Below, piece by piece: positions 1 through 10,619 of a stretch of DNA of 64,000 nt (position 1 is its first letter; every line of letters starts with the position of its first letter). Source of the stretch: Lolium rigidum (Eukaryota > Streptophyta > Magnoliopsida > Poales > Poaceae); assembly GCF_022539505.1 (NCBI RefSeq), contig NC_061510.1:396224249-396288248 (forward strand). Reading direction: 5' to 3'. Under the pieces are notes generated by a model that was not told where the DNA came from, searched no databases, and saw only the letters and a program-made list of their open reading frames with translations. Made by a program: the position numbers and the translations under genes.

Positions 1-24
1 ACTAACAGGTGGGCCCACGTGCAT

Positions 25-61
25 TTACCACCGGCGAAATCGACCTATTCGCCGGGGATAA
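25..61. repeat. CACTA subterminal repeat unit, 3' side
   Basis: TTACCACCGGCG is paired with CGCCGGGGATAA across a 13-base spacer. This is the same inverted-pair layout as the units at 4548-4931 at the other end of the element, and it places the window start inside the 3' subterminal region. Confidence 0.6.
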
Positions 62-124
62 CATGTACACCATTAATGCTGTAAATCAGGTTCATTATAC
101 AAAAACGATCCTCTCTGCGGTGGT

Positions 125-198
125 TGCGATGCTGTTCGCACTGCCAGAAGCACCCGGGGTTCGAATCCCTGTGGGTGCAAAAATGGCACCCTTTTTTT
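125..198 (+). other. tRNA-like B-box segment followed by hairpin and T-run
   Basis: GGTTCGAATCC at 158-168 matches the RNA polymerase III B-box and sits in a T-arm-like 5-bp stem. A 5-bp stem at 125-140 could be an anticodon-like arm, but its loop has six bases. GGGTGC and GCACCC form a hairpin at 173-191, followed directly by seven T. No matching 5' acceptor strand was found, so this is not a complete tRNA. It may be a tRNA-derived remnant or a chance resemblance. Confidence 0.25.
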
Positions 199-437
199 CT
201 TTTTTTAAGTTTTTTTTATTGTTTCTAGTTATTTAGATAAATTGTCCTTTGGCAACATCCGATAAAATAAATCAATGAAGGATAAATTGCAAGACATAAA
301 TTGATGATTTTAATTCTTGAATGACTTCAAAGTCCTTTCGAGGATATCCGATAAAAAACCGAGACATAAATTCAGGATACACTTGAGACGGACAAATGGT
401 TGTTCGAGAGATAATTATTAGAAATACACAAATGACT

Positions 438-3400
438 TCAAAGTCCCTTCCGCTTGGTCCTTGTGACCCCACCGGTATCGTCGCGACTCCTTGTGTACGG
501 AGGAACACTTGACCTAGGTAGCGTCGTCCTTCTTCTTCTTAGTGTGTAGGTTCTATCGTCTTCATCGGGTTCTTCCATCATTGGGTCTCCGACGAGGCCG
601 TCGAAGTCTTGCTCGTCGGCCACTCCATCCATTCCGACGAGGGCCCTTTTTCCTCTCCTTACGACAACACGGCTGGGCCTTGACGGGTCGGTTATGAAGA
701 AGCATTGCTCGACGTGCTTAGCCAATACCCAAGGCTCATTTTGCGCGGTGGGGTTCTTGGTCTTGGATTTGGGGGGCAGTCGCATGGTGGTGACATACGC
801 ATCTTCTTTTGTGACGTCCGTAGCCCATCTGACACGAAACATCGGTAGCTTCTCCCCGACGTAGTCGAGCTCCCAGATTTCCTCGATCCTTCCGTAGTAC
901 CTTTTCTTCTCTTCACCCGTGTACGATTCCATCGTCACACCCGAGTTACGGTAGTCGCTTTTTTGTCTCTCTCCTCTCGTGGAGAATGTGTAACCGTTGA
1001 TGTCGTACTTCGATAAGTCATGAGGTTGGGGGCGGGCCCATAAGACAAGGCCAATATCATTTTGTCTACGTCGCTTGCCATTGGTGGGGGATTGGCATCA
1101 ATCCGGTCTTTGAACCAGCTCGCGAAAGAGGAGTTATGCGCTCTAAATACCTCTTCTTCCGTCATCGGCTTGTCGGCCCTGCTCTTGATCATGTTTATGT
1201 GCTGATCCACCCAAGGCTCTACCTCGTTCATGTCTCTGTAGTGCTACTAAGTGGGCCTCGTTAAAGTCCTGTTCTCCTATCATCTTGATCGGCGTCGAGT
1301 TCCCTCCTGCCGGCTTGTGGCCTACTCCCTCGAATCTGCCGAGGTGCTTGTTGGCGGGCAATCCAACCGGACGTGGGTCGTCCTCGTTTAAATAATTCTT
1401 GCGAAAAGAGATGCACTCCTCGGTGAGAAAGCCACGGACGATGCTTCCATCCGGATGTGCCACTGTTACGAACATATCCTTTGATGAAGCCGTTCATTCT
1501 TTCTAACGCCATCATGTTGTGAAGGAACGCGGGCCCAAGATCCTCGATATCGTCCACTATATGCACCAGCGAGATGGACCATGATGTCAAAGAATGCGGG
1601 CGGGAAGTACATCTCCATCTCGCATAGGATGGTGACGATCTCTTCCTGCAGCCTCCCGAGTTTCTTGACGGTTATCGACTTTCGAGTGATGACGTCAAAG
1701 ACGTTACACGAGTCGGTCAGCGTCGCACGAACGTGCGGTTCCATTATCCCTCGGATAGCAACCGGAAGTATCTGCGTCATCATGACATGACAGTCATGAG
1801 ACTTCATCCCGCTGAAGATTTTTTTCGTCGGGTCCAGCCATCTGCGTATCAGCCCCGCGTAGCCTAGGGGAAATTTGACTTCTAGCAGGCACTTGAAGAA
1901 TTGTTCGAGCTCATCGGGATTTAGAGTGAAGCGAGGAGGGGCGAGGAGTTTCGCGCTGCTTGGCCACCCTTTTGCGTTTGCGACCATCCGTCTCCTCCTC
2001 CTCGGTTTCTGGTCAACTCGCGCAAAATGAAGCTCTTTTCGATATCAAGGGCCATCAGGTCGTGTCTTGCTTTCGACCCGTCTTTGGTCCTCTCCGGCAT
2101 GTTGAGCACGGTGCCAAGCAAGCTCTCGCACACGTTCTTCGTGATATGCATGACATCAAGGCTATGAGGCGTACGAGGATCTTCCGATACGGCAAGTCCC
2201 AAAACACGGACCTCCTTTTCCATACCCCCAAGAGCGGCCCGGGTTCCTTTTTCTTTCTCTTGTCTCCTTTCTTCCGCTTCGGATCTTTATCTTACCCGCC
2301 GGAGGGCGATCTTTCCAGTTTTTCAACGAGTATCTATCTCTTCGCCGCTTCGCCTAGGTGGAGGTCCCTCGACCTCATCCTTCCCATTGAACAGGTCTCC
2401 ACGCTTCCTCCACGGGTCATTCTTGGGAAGCCACATTCGATGCCTCATGTAGACGGTTTTTGAAGACCGGGATCCTTACCCAGCTGTAAAAATGGCGTCT
2501 TTTCCATGCACCTCACACATGCCTTGTGTCCGTGGCACACCCGGCACGCGATATATCCGTATCCAAGATAGTCCTGCACCGTCGTCAACGGTGCGGCTTT
2601 CATACGGAAAGTTTCTTGTCCGTAGGCGTCCCAAGTTTACGTCCCTTCCTCCCACGGAGTGACTAGCTCCTCCTTCAATAGCTCCGGATACGAGTTGATA
2701 TCGCTCCCCGGCTGCGTCGGCCCTTGGATTAGCATACTCATGTGTATGTACTTCTTCTTCGGGCATAGCCATGGAGGGAGGTTGTACATCCATACAAACA
2801 CGGGCCGAGTCTTCGTGCTTGCTGCTTTGGTTCCCAAACGGCTTGAGTCCGTCGGTGCTCGCACCCAACCTGATGTTCCTTGGTTCTTTCTCGAATTCTT
2901 CGTAATACTCATCGTCTAATGTTTTCCACTGGCTTGCATCCGAAGGGTGTGTTAGCACTGGGTTTTCAACCCGTTCTACATCACGCATCACCGCCTCCTT
3001 TCTTTCCGCGTGCCAGCGCATGAGCTTTGCTTCCTTGGGGTCCACGAAGTACCGCTGCCGACGGGGCGTGAGCGGGAAGTACCACACAACTTCTCGAGGA
3101 GATTTTTTTGTCCCTCTCTTGTATCGAGATTCGCCACACTCGTGGGCATGTATCGAGATTGGCATGCTCGTTCCGATATATTACGCAGATCATCGATGCA
3201 TGCGTGGTATTTACGGTGCGGTAAATCGAGAGGGCACACGATTTTCTTGGCCTCCTGTAGGCTACCGGCACACGTGTTATCTTTAGGAAAGTGGATCTTC
3301 AAGTATCCGAAGAGTTCGTCCACGCTTGTGTCCGTCCATTTGTGCTTTGCCTTCATCTCCATAATATCGAGAGCGTATCTCGGACGGCTCTCCTCCGTCC

Positions 3401-3762
3401 CACGAGCTGCATCGTACAACGGAGTTCTCGAGTCTACCTCGAGTTGATCTAGCTTAGCCTTCCGTCTACCAGCGATTTTGGGGTCGGTCGATGTGTTGCT
3501 CGAGAAGAAGTTCTTGAACATGACGGTCCTGCACGGCCGCGGTTAGCGGGGTATTTCTACTCATGTCCTCGTCGGCCGCATGCTCTTCCCGGCCTTCTTG
3601 ATCACCATCAACGTGTGCGCCATCCTCTTCAACCTCGTCTCCATTGTCGTGTGGGGCATCCTCTCCATCACCTTCGTTATCATCATCTCCACCATCATCA
3701 TCTCCATCACCATCGATATCATCATCTCCATCATCACTCATCCACTGAGTATGCCCCTCCAT
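438..3762 (-). pseudogene. Degenerate TNP2-type CACTA transposase
   Basis: The frame runs leftward through several overlapping open segments. In order they are: an acidic N-terminal stretch (3762-3466); a segment with the family-typical EAKKIVCPLDL and YHACIDD motifs (3521-2988); the transposase core with VWYFPLTPRRQRYF and EPRNIRLGASTDGLKPFG (3165-2476, shifting frame within 2637-2912); MHITKNVCESLLGTVLN (2223-1921); MKSHDCHVMMTQILPVAIRG (1987-1466); a DUF4218-like part with MMALERMNGFIKGYVRN (1590-1143); and a DUF4216-like C-terminus with HVEQCFFITDP (938-438). In the family this protein binds element ends and catalyses cut-and-paste transposition. At least five frame changes are needed, so it is a pseudogene unless some are sequencing errors. 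It is encoded by the CACTA element that surrounds it. Confidence 0.9.
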
Positions 3763-4011
3763 GAAACTATACCGAGCGGTGTTGATTCACTATGCCCGAG
3801 AAGGGGTCAAACAACGATCCTAGCTTGCATCTTCGACAAGGACACATTATATCCTTTCGCTTTTTCGATACATGTCGGCCGTCGCGCGTTCCACGTATCT
3901 ATCCACGGCGCTTTCCCTCATCGCGATGACCATCGCCGCCTACAAGACAAGATAATTGATTACACCGCCGTCTCGGTTTTCACGGAAAAAATTCGGCATG
4001 ACCTTTGCTAA

Positions 4012-4547
4012 ATATTGTCATGCTGGAGTTCCAAAATTCGCCGGAACGGAAGTTAATCAACATTCCGGCAAAACATTGGCAACTCAATGTTCCTGCACGC
4101 GTAAACAAATGCAAAACAAAGCATTTACATATATGGACCACCTTTTGCCACCACTAGTACTAGTGATATAACCGCGAATTTTCGCCAACACATGAACATT
4201 CCACTCATTTAGTTATGTACCTATTAGTTGACGCGACGTCCAAAAGCACCGGAGAGACGCCACACGTCGACTTTAATGCTTGAGAGATCTAGAGATCTAA
4301 GAAATGGAGAGATCTAGCTAGATCTAGTGGAAAAAGTGGTGGGAGGAGATAGATCTAGATCTAGATTATGCAAATCATGCTAGAGGGCTAGGTAGTGCAT
4401 GATTTGCTCAAATACATCATATTTTATTGGTTGAAATAGCTAAAATGGGTGGGGGAATGAGCTAACAAGTGCTTGGGTTGATTTGCCATCACATATGAGT
4501 GTGTGAGGGTGGTGGTAGGTGGCTGGTCGTCTTAAGGCATGGCCCGA
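4012..4547 (-). other. CACTA 5' non-coding region
   Basis: About 0.5 kb lies between the start of the transposase and the subterminal array. It contains the AGATCT cluster at 4282-4370 and no recognisable coding sequence. Confidence 0.5.
4282..4370. repeat. Cluster of AGATCT/AGATCTAG motifs
   Basis: AGATCT occurs six times within 90 bases, often as (G)AGATCTAG. It lies upstream of the transposase and inside the CACTA element. It could be a binding-site cluster or a small expanded satellite; function is unknown. Confidence 0.6.
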
Positions 4548-4931
4548 GTTACCGCCGGCGCCTACGAACGAAGTTGCCAGCGGTAGCGAGCATTACCCCC
4601 GGCGCTTTTGGAGCTAAACCGCCGGCGGTAAGGGCAAGATGGGTGGCCGCTGGGTGGCCCACCCTGCGACTCATTACCCCCGGCATCGTCTATTTGGGTT
4701 CGCCGGCGGTAGAGCCTTCTACCCCCGGCGCTTTGGGCCCAAACCGCCGGCGGTAAGTCCAGGCCCAACGGGGACCCCGCAGCCCATCATATCGCCGGCA
4801 CCTACGCACCCTACTCGCCGGCGGTAACCCACGCACCCCCGGCGACATCCATTCAAACTCGCCGGCGGTAGAGTTAGGCACCCCTGTAAGGCATTACCGC
4901 CGGCATCTTCTATCCATACTCGCCGGCGGTA
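4548..4931. repeat. CACTA subterminal inverted-unit array
   Basis: About seven units occur. Each starts with TTACC(G/C)CCGGCG or a close variant and ends with CGCCGGCGGTAA or a close variant, with roughly 15-25 variable bases between. Each unit is therefore an imperfect hairpin. In En/Spm elements the subterminal repeats bind the TNPA-class protein and are needed for excision, so these are probable protein-binding sites. The right end of the array abuts the terminal inverted repeat. Confidence 0.85.
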
Positions 4932-4940
4932 AGGTGTGCT

Positions 4941-4964
4941 GCTATAAGGCTTTTCCTAGTAGTG
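4941..4964 (-). repeat. CACTA terminal inverted repeat
   Basis: Reading leftward the element begins CACTACTAGGAAAAGCC and continues TTATAGC. The element boundary is at 4964. Confidence 0.85.
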
Positions 4965-6728
4965 CCAACGACTCTCCCTTCCCTCGCTGCCGCGGCCTGG
5001 CCCCAAAGATTCTGGGGACAAAAGGAGGTGGCGGAGATTTTCTTGGGGCGGCTGCGTCGGCGTCAATGGAGGGATCCAAACGCGGTGGCCAAGGTGTCGC
5101 CCTTGGTCAAGCAGCGGTGGCCGCCTTCCCCACTGGTCATCTGACCATGGTGGGCGGACGCGGTGGCCATGGGTCTGGGCACCCACCTAGACCCGTCGTC
5201 GGCAAGCCCTCTGGTCATGCACTGACGCAAAATGGAGCCTAGCACAAAGCAATCCATCTGGCTACGAGTTGGGGGGACATGGTTACTGGGGAAAATCGAG
5301 CTCGAACTCCAGTAAAGGCGGGCGATGGCGGCGTCTATGCACCTTTGCCTTGTTCAAGTCATCACCGCTGCAACCATCGTCTACTCACTCGTGCTACTCC
5401 GGGGGAAACCCCACATCTTGGGTCTCCTAGATCGAACGATGGCGGCGCATCTGGTGTTGCTTTCCCGCATAAGTTTCCTTGAATTTTTAAAGAATTCCAA
5501 TCAAGATATGGTCCCATAACTCAGGGTAAAAGTTATTTATCTAAATTACAGTATTATTTACAAACACAAGGTAATAGAAATATATTTAAATAGAAGTCCA
5601 CTAGTGAAGCTTTAATTCCGTCGAATTCCTAAGCAGTGGCAAAGCTCTAGCTTTTAAGAAAGGTTTCTTACTTCCAGGAAAACTTTGAATATCCATCCCT
5701 CCTAGTAGCACCCTCACAAGAAATAAATCTATGTATTTTGAAGTTTGTTATGTTATTATTCATGATATTTAATAATATTTATTGTATTTATTCATTTATT
5801 GGCTCTAACCAATTAATAGAAGTAAAAGTGCACAAGTTTTCATTTACATGGCATGTAGGGTATTGCATGTATATTAGACAAATCACGAAGTAGCCTATCA
5901 TTACGGTCAAATTCGGAGTTTCTTAAAATTTGTCCCTCGATGACTAGGCTTTCGAAAGATGATACCAAAAGAAATATATCAAACCATGAATGTTTTTTTA
6001 AGATAAAAGACATGGAAATGCCCGACTTTAAATTAATGAAGCACTCAGGTTCACACATAGTTAAACACCTACTGCGGTATACAACTTAGCCAACATAGAA
6101 ACGCACGCACACACCCTAGGGTGGGCATCTCCACAAGAGCCAAAACTACTTCCCTACAGGGGATCAAACTGCATGCTTTAGCTTGGTGTTCTTGGTCTCA
6201 CGGCTGCGTATATCTCACTCAATCCGCTTGCCATCCACTTGAGTCTCTCCCGGTCGCTTGGTTTTCCCTTAACGGTTCAAAACTGTAAGAACATAGAGGT
6301 TTTGAATATAGAGATTTTGAAAATGACATTAGCAGAGTAGTTAATCATTTTTTTTCTCACTAGTATTAGCTTATTGCAGATATTCCATAATGCCTAGAAC
6401 TGCGCCAAGAAAAGCACCCAAAGTAATCTGCGCGCATGTCCCGAGAGGCTGAAGAGAATACCATGAAAGTTGTGCGCTATTTCTAAAGCTTTTATTTAGC
6501 TATTTTAAACTTCTAAAATTGAGCTCTTATGCGACTAGTCCACTTTACATAATACCTCCACGCCTCGACCCATGCACGTGTGGCCTCGGTAGCCCACTCA
6601 AATCTTTCTCTAGTCTTCCATCTCATATACTGGACACAAACAAGGGAAATATATTGCAGAGAAATTTCAACAGATCTAGATTTGACCGCCCAATTATTAT
6701 TTGTCTGGGCGAAAAAAAAAAGTAAAAG
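4965..6728. other. No recognised gene; GC-rich then AT-rich spacer
   Basis: 4965-5460 is GC-rich with several short open frames, none of which resembles a known family. 5520-6530 is AT-rich. No tRNA, LTR or inverted-repeat boundary was found. Confidence 0.5.
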
Positions 6729-6868
6729 AAACCCTAAAGCTACTAGAATCCAGACCCCTCTCCCACCAATCGACGGGCACCATGGCCGGCGGCAGTGAGA
6801 TCTGGATAGAGATTCAAGGAAAGAAGAGACCACACGGGTCAAAGTCTCCACAGAGGTTAGCAGCCTAG
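6729..6868 (+). other. Possible 5' UTR and first exon of an unidentified gene
   Basis: AAACCCTAA (a telo-box-like motif common in plant 5' leaders) at 6729-6737 is followed 45 bases later by ATGG at 6782 in a favourable context. The frame runs 28 codons to a stop at 6866-6868, and an AG|GTTAGC step near its end could be a splice donor. No downstream exon was recognised, so this may be a gene remnant or chance. Confidence 0.15.
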
Positions 6869-6990
6869 GCCTGAGAATGCTGAGTGGTACTCGTCGCTCT
6901 GCAATTTTGAACTGACGTAAGTGTTGATGGATTCTTCCATTCGATTTTGTTATACCACAGGACAATCTCTCGGGGTTTTACCGCGCATGC

Positions 6991-7842
6991 ATGTCCTGGA
7001 AATTCTGGTTAGTTAAAAATGACGAAGGCATGAGTGCTGACTGCAGCGGCACAGCATGCAGAGGCCATGCATGTTGGTTCAGTGGCGCACCGTACACAAG
7101 AATCTACGGTCTAGCTAGGCTCAACGCCGGTAGACGATCCTTGCGTGCAGCGCACACCCAGCGACCGAACCGCACCGCCGTAGAGCCGTCCGGCCGGCGC
7201 ATGTCATCCTGGTCGTTGTCGATGACACCGGCCCAGCACGGAGCTACAGTAGCACTCGCGCACGTACGGAGCCGCATCCATGTCCGCATCTCGCACTGCG
7301 CCCGTGCCCCGTCTTTACTCCGCTGCCGGGCTGCCGGCCCTGCCGCGGTCGTTCACCGAACACGGCCACATGAATGGGGCAGCGACGTTGCCGTTGCCGG
7401 CCCGGCCACACACGCCGCGCGCGCGCCATCAATCCGCATACTACGACGGCTCCGTGCGACCACGTCCGCGCGTGCGTGGCGCACGTCGGCGTCCATGGGC
7501 TCCGCCTCCGTCTCCGTCGCGCGCCACCTAGAGAGCCGCCGGCGGGGGCCCTCGAGTTATCGCCAGGCCTATCTGCGCCAGCTCCCCTGGCCGCGCACGG
7601 CATCAGAACATGCGTGTGTGCTCCCGTGTCGCGACGCGCGCGTGCAGGCCACAAATCCCCTCAGACACAGGTTGGTGAAGAGGCGATGGCTACACGCTTG
7701 GAGCTGGGGCGAATGTGATGGTGTGTGGCAAAGTTTATTTTCGTTTCTCCTTTGTAGCTGTGGATATGGCTTTGCAGTCATGGAATGGAAATACCCTGCA
7801 TATCGGCAATATCGCTATTCAGAACTTCAGGCTAACTGCTAA
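6991..7842 (+). other. GC-rich block with a 283-codon open frame of unknown status
   Basis: The block at about 7040-7700 is strongly GC- and CpG-rich compared with its AT-rich surroundings. It is open on the plus strand from 6991 to 7842, with an Arg- and Ala-rich product. It is also largely open on the minus strand (7654-7244), as expected when GC richness suppresses stop codons. No domain was recognised. A CpG-rich promoter or leader remnant is as likely as a gene. Confidence 0.15.
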
Positions 7843-9237
7843 CAGTTCGATTTTCATCGCAGCCTGGATCAGACCAAGGTTAAGGGGTTAGGAGAAACCC
7901 CTAACTTGCAGCAGTGTGGTTACTGCATCCAAAGTGGGGAATCAAAGGTTATGCATTGTGATCGTGATCATGCCAAAATAATTAGCTGTATCAACCCGCC
8001 CTTAAGCCAAGTGTGATGTGGACATGGACTTTACTCTTATATATAATGCATTGACTGATAAATGAAACCGGATTAGCAAGTTAGCGGTTTTACCATATTG
8101 CCACACAGAACAGAACACCAACCATACACCGACACGAGATTATAGCTAAGTGAATGCGGCCATGGAATGCTTAAGTAATTGACTGTTAAAGACGCATCTC
8201 ACAAGCTCTTTCTAGATATTGCACAACACAACACACAACACTTAAGAAACTCTTTTTTTTTTTAAAGGGCACTTTATTACTTAAAAATCGCTTAAGAAAC
8301 CATATACGTATACACAAAACTATATATCAAGTGTTGTCTGGTAGTGCGCGAGAAAACCTTCATGATGCCTCGTCTCTGAAGTTCCTTACCACACTCTAAT
8401 CATACAACTGGTCAACAAGCCGAAAGTACGCAGTCCTCCATATTTTGCCAAATAAAAGGATGCAATACACTGTTCACAGGCCCATCGCACAACCTGTGCT
8501 TATGCCACGGAACAAAAATGTTGTGTTGGAGGGCTGCATCGTCTTCATGCTCATCGTCATGGGCACTTGGATTTGTTCCGTTCGAACAATTGTTGGGAAG
8601 TGGAGACCCACAATGTCCAGATTACCCATGTACATAGATGGAACATTGACTGTTTGTACTTGTGTCCCTCATAGGATTCTTCTTGATAGATCAGATTGTG
8701 AGGTCAGATAGACTTGGGGATTTGGCTAGCCAGATATATAGTTGTAAGATAGGTCATGAGATTCCAATTTCCTTACGGCACCAATATTATCCTAGATTGC
8801 TCCATCTAGCAGGGAGAGATTGAAGAGTTGAAAGACCTACTTGATCATAGCTATCAGTTCTATCATGGACTCTAGGGTTCCAAGGGAAGGATAGGGTGTT
8901 TCCCTAGCTCTAGGCTTGTGGCCGGTGGAAAAACAAGTGTCTGAGGCGGAGAATGCTCAGCTTGATCTGATGTTCACTCTGAAGATCTAGATGAGGTGCT
9001 TCTGAGCATGAAGACTGATTCGGACCCTGGCCAGTGGAGAAATCTTTAAGCATCTGCATATAAATTATTACTTGGTTATCTTTTCTATATACATGAATAT
9101 TTATTATATGCACTTCATGTTTACATGTGCGACGGTAGGAAAAATTAAAACACCACGGCAAAGCACATACATTCAACTAGTTTATATTAAACTTTTATAC
9201 TTATGTAGAAATTAGCATTCCAAGTCACAACAAGTAG
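7843..9237. other. No recognised gene
   Basis: AT-rich sequence with only short open frames. The one structured feature is the retroposon tail at 8251-8290. Confidence 0.5.
8241..8300 (-). mobile_element. Extremely 5'-truncated retroposon tail with 10-bp target duplication
   Basis: CTTAAGAAAC occurs exactly at 8241-8250 and 8291-8300. The 40 bases between them read on the minus strand as a short body with AATAAA about 10 bases before a run of A. This is the hallmark of target-primed reverse transcription of a polyadenylated RNA (LINE, SINE or mRNA). The insert is too short to assign to a family. Confidence 0.7.
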
Positions 9238-9654
9238 TACATCCATTCACTAATATATAAGACATTTTTGGCAAATTGCTAAATAGTAGTGCGGTGTTCT
9301 TTGTTATTATATTGTAATGTATATGGCTGAAAATACACTTGCATTTTGATAATCCAAACAATATTATGTAACTTATGTTTCTACAGGAATTCATTTTTAA
9401 CAGCTGCAAAACTAAATAGTATATAAATACGTATGGCAGAGATCTATAAAGCACATGGTCAAAAAATATCTAAATTGTCCTCTTTAACTTATGACCAGGT
9501 AGCATATTTACAGAATCTTCCAGGGTGTAAATTGAACCAAATGTGTGTTTCCTAAGTTTCTTACCTTTTTTTCTTGTCACATGGGTCTTATGAATTTCAA
9601 CTGATTTAGTAAGAAGTTGAAATATTTGAATGATATTACTGAACGGAGGGAGTA
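9238..9654. mobile_element. Stowaway-like MITE, about 417 bp
   Basis: The left end TACATCCATTCACTAATAT and the inverted right end (reverse complement of 9632-9654: TACTCCCTCCGTTCAGTAAT) match imperfectly as terminal repeats bounded by TA. The length is large for Stowaway, so an internal insertion or an expanded derivative is possible. It abuts a second MITE at 9653. Confidence 0.65.
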
Positions 9655-9822
9655 CTCCCTCCGTTTCTAGATATAAGCCATATAGGTTTCAGAGAAAAAA
9701 TTCTGAATATTAGGTAGTATCACTTGTCTCGATAATGTTTTAAGGGATTAGTTTACGTTGTCTTATCTTATGCGAAGTTCTATATTTTCTCACACCAATT
9801 GTTCAGCGATAATCCAGAAGAA
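9653..9822 (+). mobile_element. Second Stowaway-like MITE, left part only
   Basis: It begins TACTCCCTCCGTTTCTAGATA directly after the end of the previous MITE and shares its TA. No right end is seen before the Copia LTR begins near 9823, so it appears to be interrupted by the Copia insertion. Confidence 0.55.
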
Positions 9823-10087
9823 TGGTGTGAATCACCTTGTATGTATTCCATCGACAATGGAGCTTTATATAGCTCTAGGGTACATGTATGGATAACTACA
9901 TACAACGACTAGATTACAACAGATCGTGAGATCGTGAGTCCTATGCATGCGCAGTGCACGAGGATCGCGCGCTGAGGGCGCTCGTGGCGTGAGACGCGGG
10001 CCTGACCGGTGGAGAGCGTGGAGACGCTCGTGGCGAGGGACTCGGGCTGACAGGTTGCGGTGCAGTCCTGGAGGGTGCAGTCCAACA
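9823..10087 (-). repeat. Copia 3' LTR
   Basis: On the minus strand the LTR starts TGTTGGACTG at 10087, immediately after the polypurine tract, and ends near 9823 with a CA. The exact outer edge is uncertain by a few bases. A TATA-like CTATATAAAGC lies on the minus strand near 9864-9873. Confidence 0.65.
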
Positions 10088-10105
10088 CCCCCCCCCCCCC
10101 CCCCG
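10088..10105 (-). other. Copia polypurine tract (18 G)
   Basis: Eighteen consecutive C on the plus strand, i.e. a pure G run on the element strand, directly upstream of the 3' LTR. This is the expected site of plus-strand priming. The length of such a homopolymer is prone to sequencing error. Confidence 0.75.
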
Positions 10106-10614
10106 CAGTCGCAACAGGGTTGTCGACGATGTTGAGACTGGTACGGAACTCATCGAACAGGACGTTGGGCAACCCTTTGGTGAAGATGTCGGCGTACTGC
10201 GACGTCGTGGGCACATGGAGAATGCTGACGTCGCCGAGACTGACGCGCTCCCTGACGAAGTGCAGGTTGATTTCGACGTGCTTGGTGCGCTGATGTTGAA
10301 TGGGGTTGTTGGAGAGGTAGACCGCGCTAATGTTGTCACAATAGACGACGGTGGCGCGGCGCGGCGGTCGGCAAAGCTCGCCGAGGAGCTATCGGAGCCA
10401 ACATGATTCGGCGACGACGTTGGCGACGGCGTGGTACTCCGCCTCGGCGCTGGACCGAGAGGCGGTGGTCTGGCGTTTGGATGACCAGGAGACGAGGTTG
10501 TTGCCGATGAAGACGCAAAACCCGGAGGTGGAACGCCGCGTGTCGGGGCAGCCCGCCCAGTCGGCGTCGGAGTAGCCGATGAGGTCGTGGTGGGGCGAAT
10601 GGCGATGTATGTGA
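10100..10614 (-). pseudogene. Copia pol C-terminus: RNase H
   Basis: On the minus strand the frame gives [18 protein letters not shown], then [20 protein letters not shown] and, at the end, SQYADIFTKGLP. These are landmark Copia RNase H motifs; the DADWAG aspartate and the E of AEAEY are catalytic in the family. The frame shifts at least once. The upstream part of the same polyprotein is at 48192-48796, on the other side of the nest. Confidence 0.85.
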
Positions 10615-10619
10615 AGACC

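Larger units (their letters stand above)
1..4964 (-). mobile_element. CACTA (En/Spm-type) DNA transposon, left end at or just outside the window
   Basis: The right terminus reads, on the minus strand, CACTACTAGGAAAAGCC ending at 4964. This is the CACTA terminal inverted repeat common in grass elements, and it is followed by a candidate 3-bp target site, CCA. Inside it lies a subterminal array of CCGGCG units, then a TNP2-type transposase read leftward (438-3762). One further subterminal unit lies at 25-61, so the opposite end is very close to the window start. The first bases, ACTAACAGG, could be the terminus itself less one base. The element looks defective because the transposase frame is broken in several places. 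No separate TNPA-like gene was recognised. Confidence 0.9.
9823..10619 (-). mobile_element. Copia LTR retrotransposon, 3' part (LTR plus RNase H end)
   Basis: Read on the minus strand: the RNase H end, a polypurine tract, then an LTR. The element continues at 48192-48796 with the reverse transcriptase. The two halves are separated by E1, which duplicated AGACC on insertion (10615-10619 and 48187-48191). Confidence 0.85.

Noticed and set aside
3466..3762. Acidic Asp/Glu-rich ORF as a separate gene
   Set aside because: It is the N-terminal piece of the TNP2-type transposase frame and continues in the next frame.
4548..4931. CRISPR-like array
   Set aside because: Units are inverted pairs inside a CACTA end, with variable spacing, in a plant genome.
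7244..7654. Arg/Ala-rich minus-strand ORF
   Set aside because: It mirrors the GC-rich block, which is open on both strands; no domain or coding signature.
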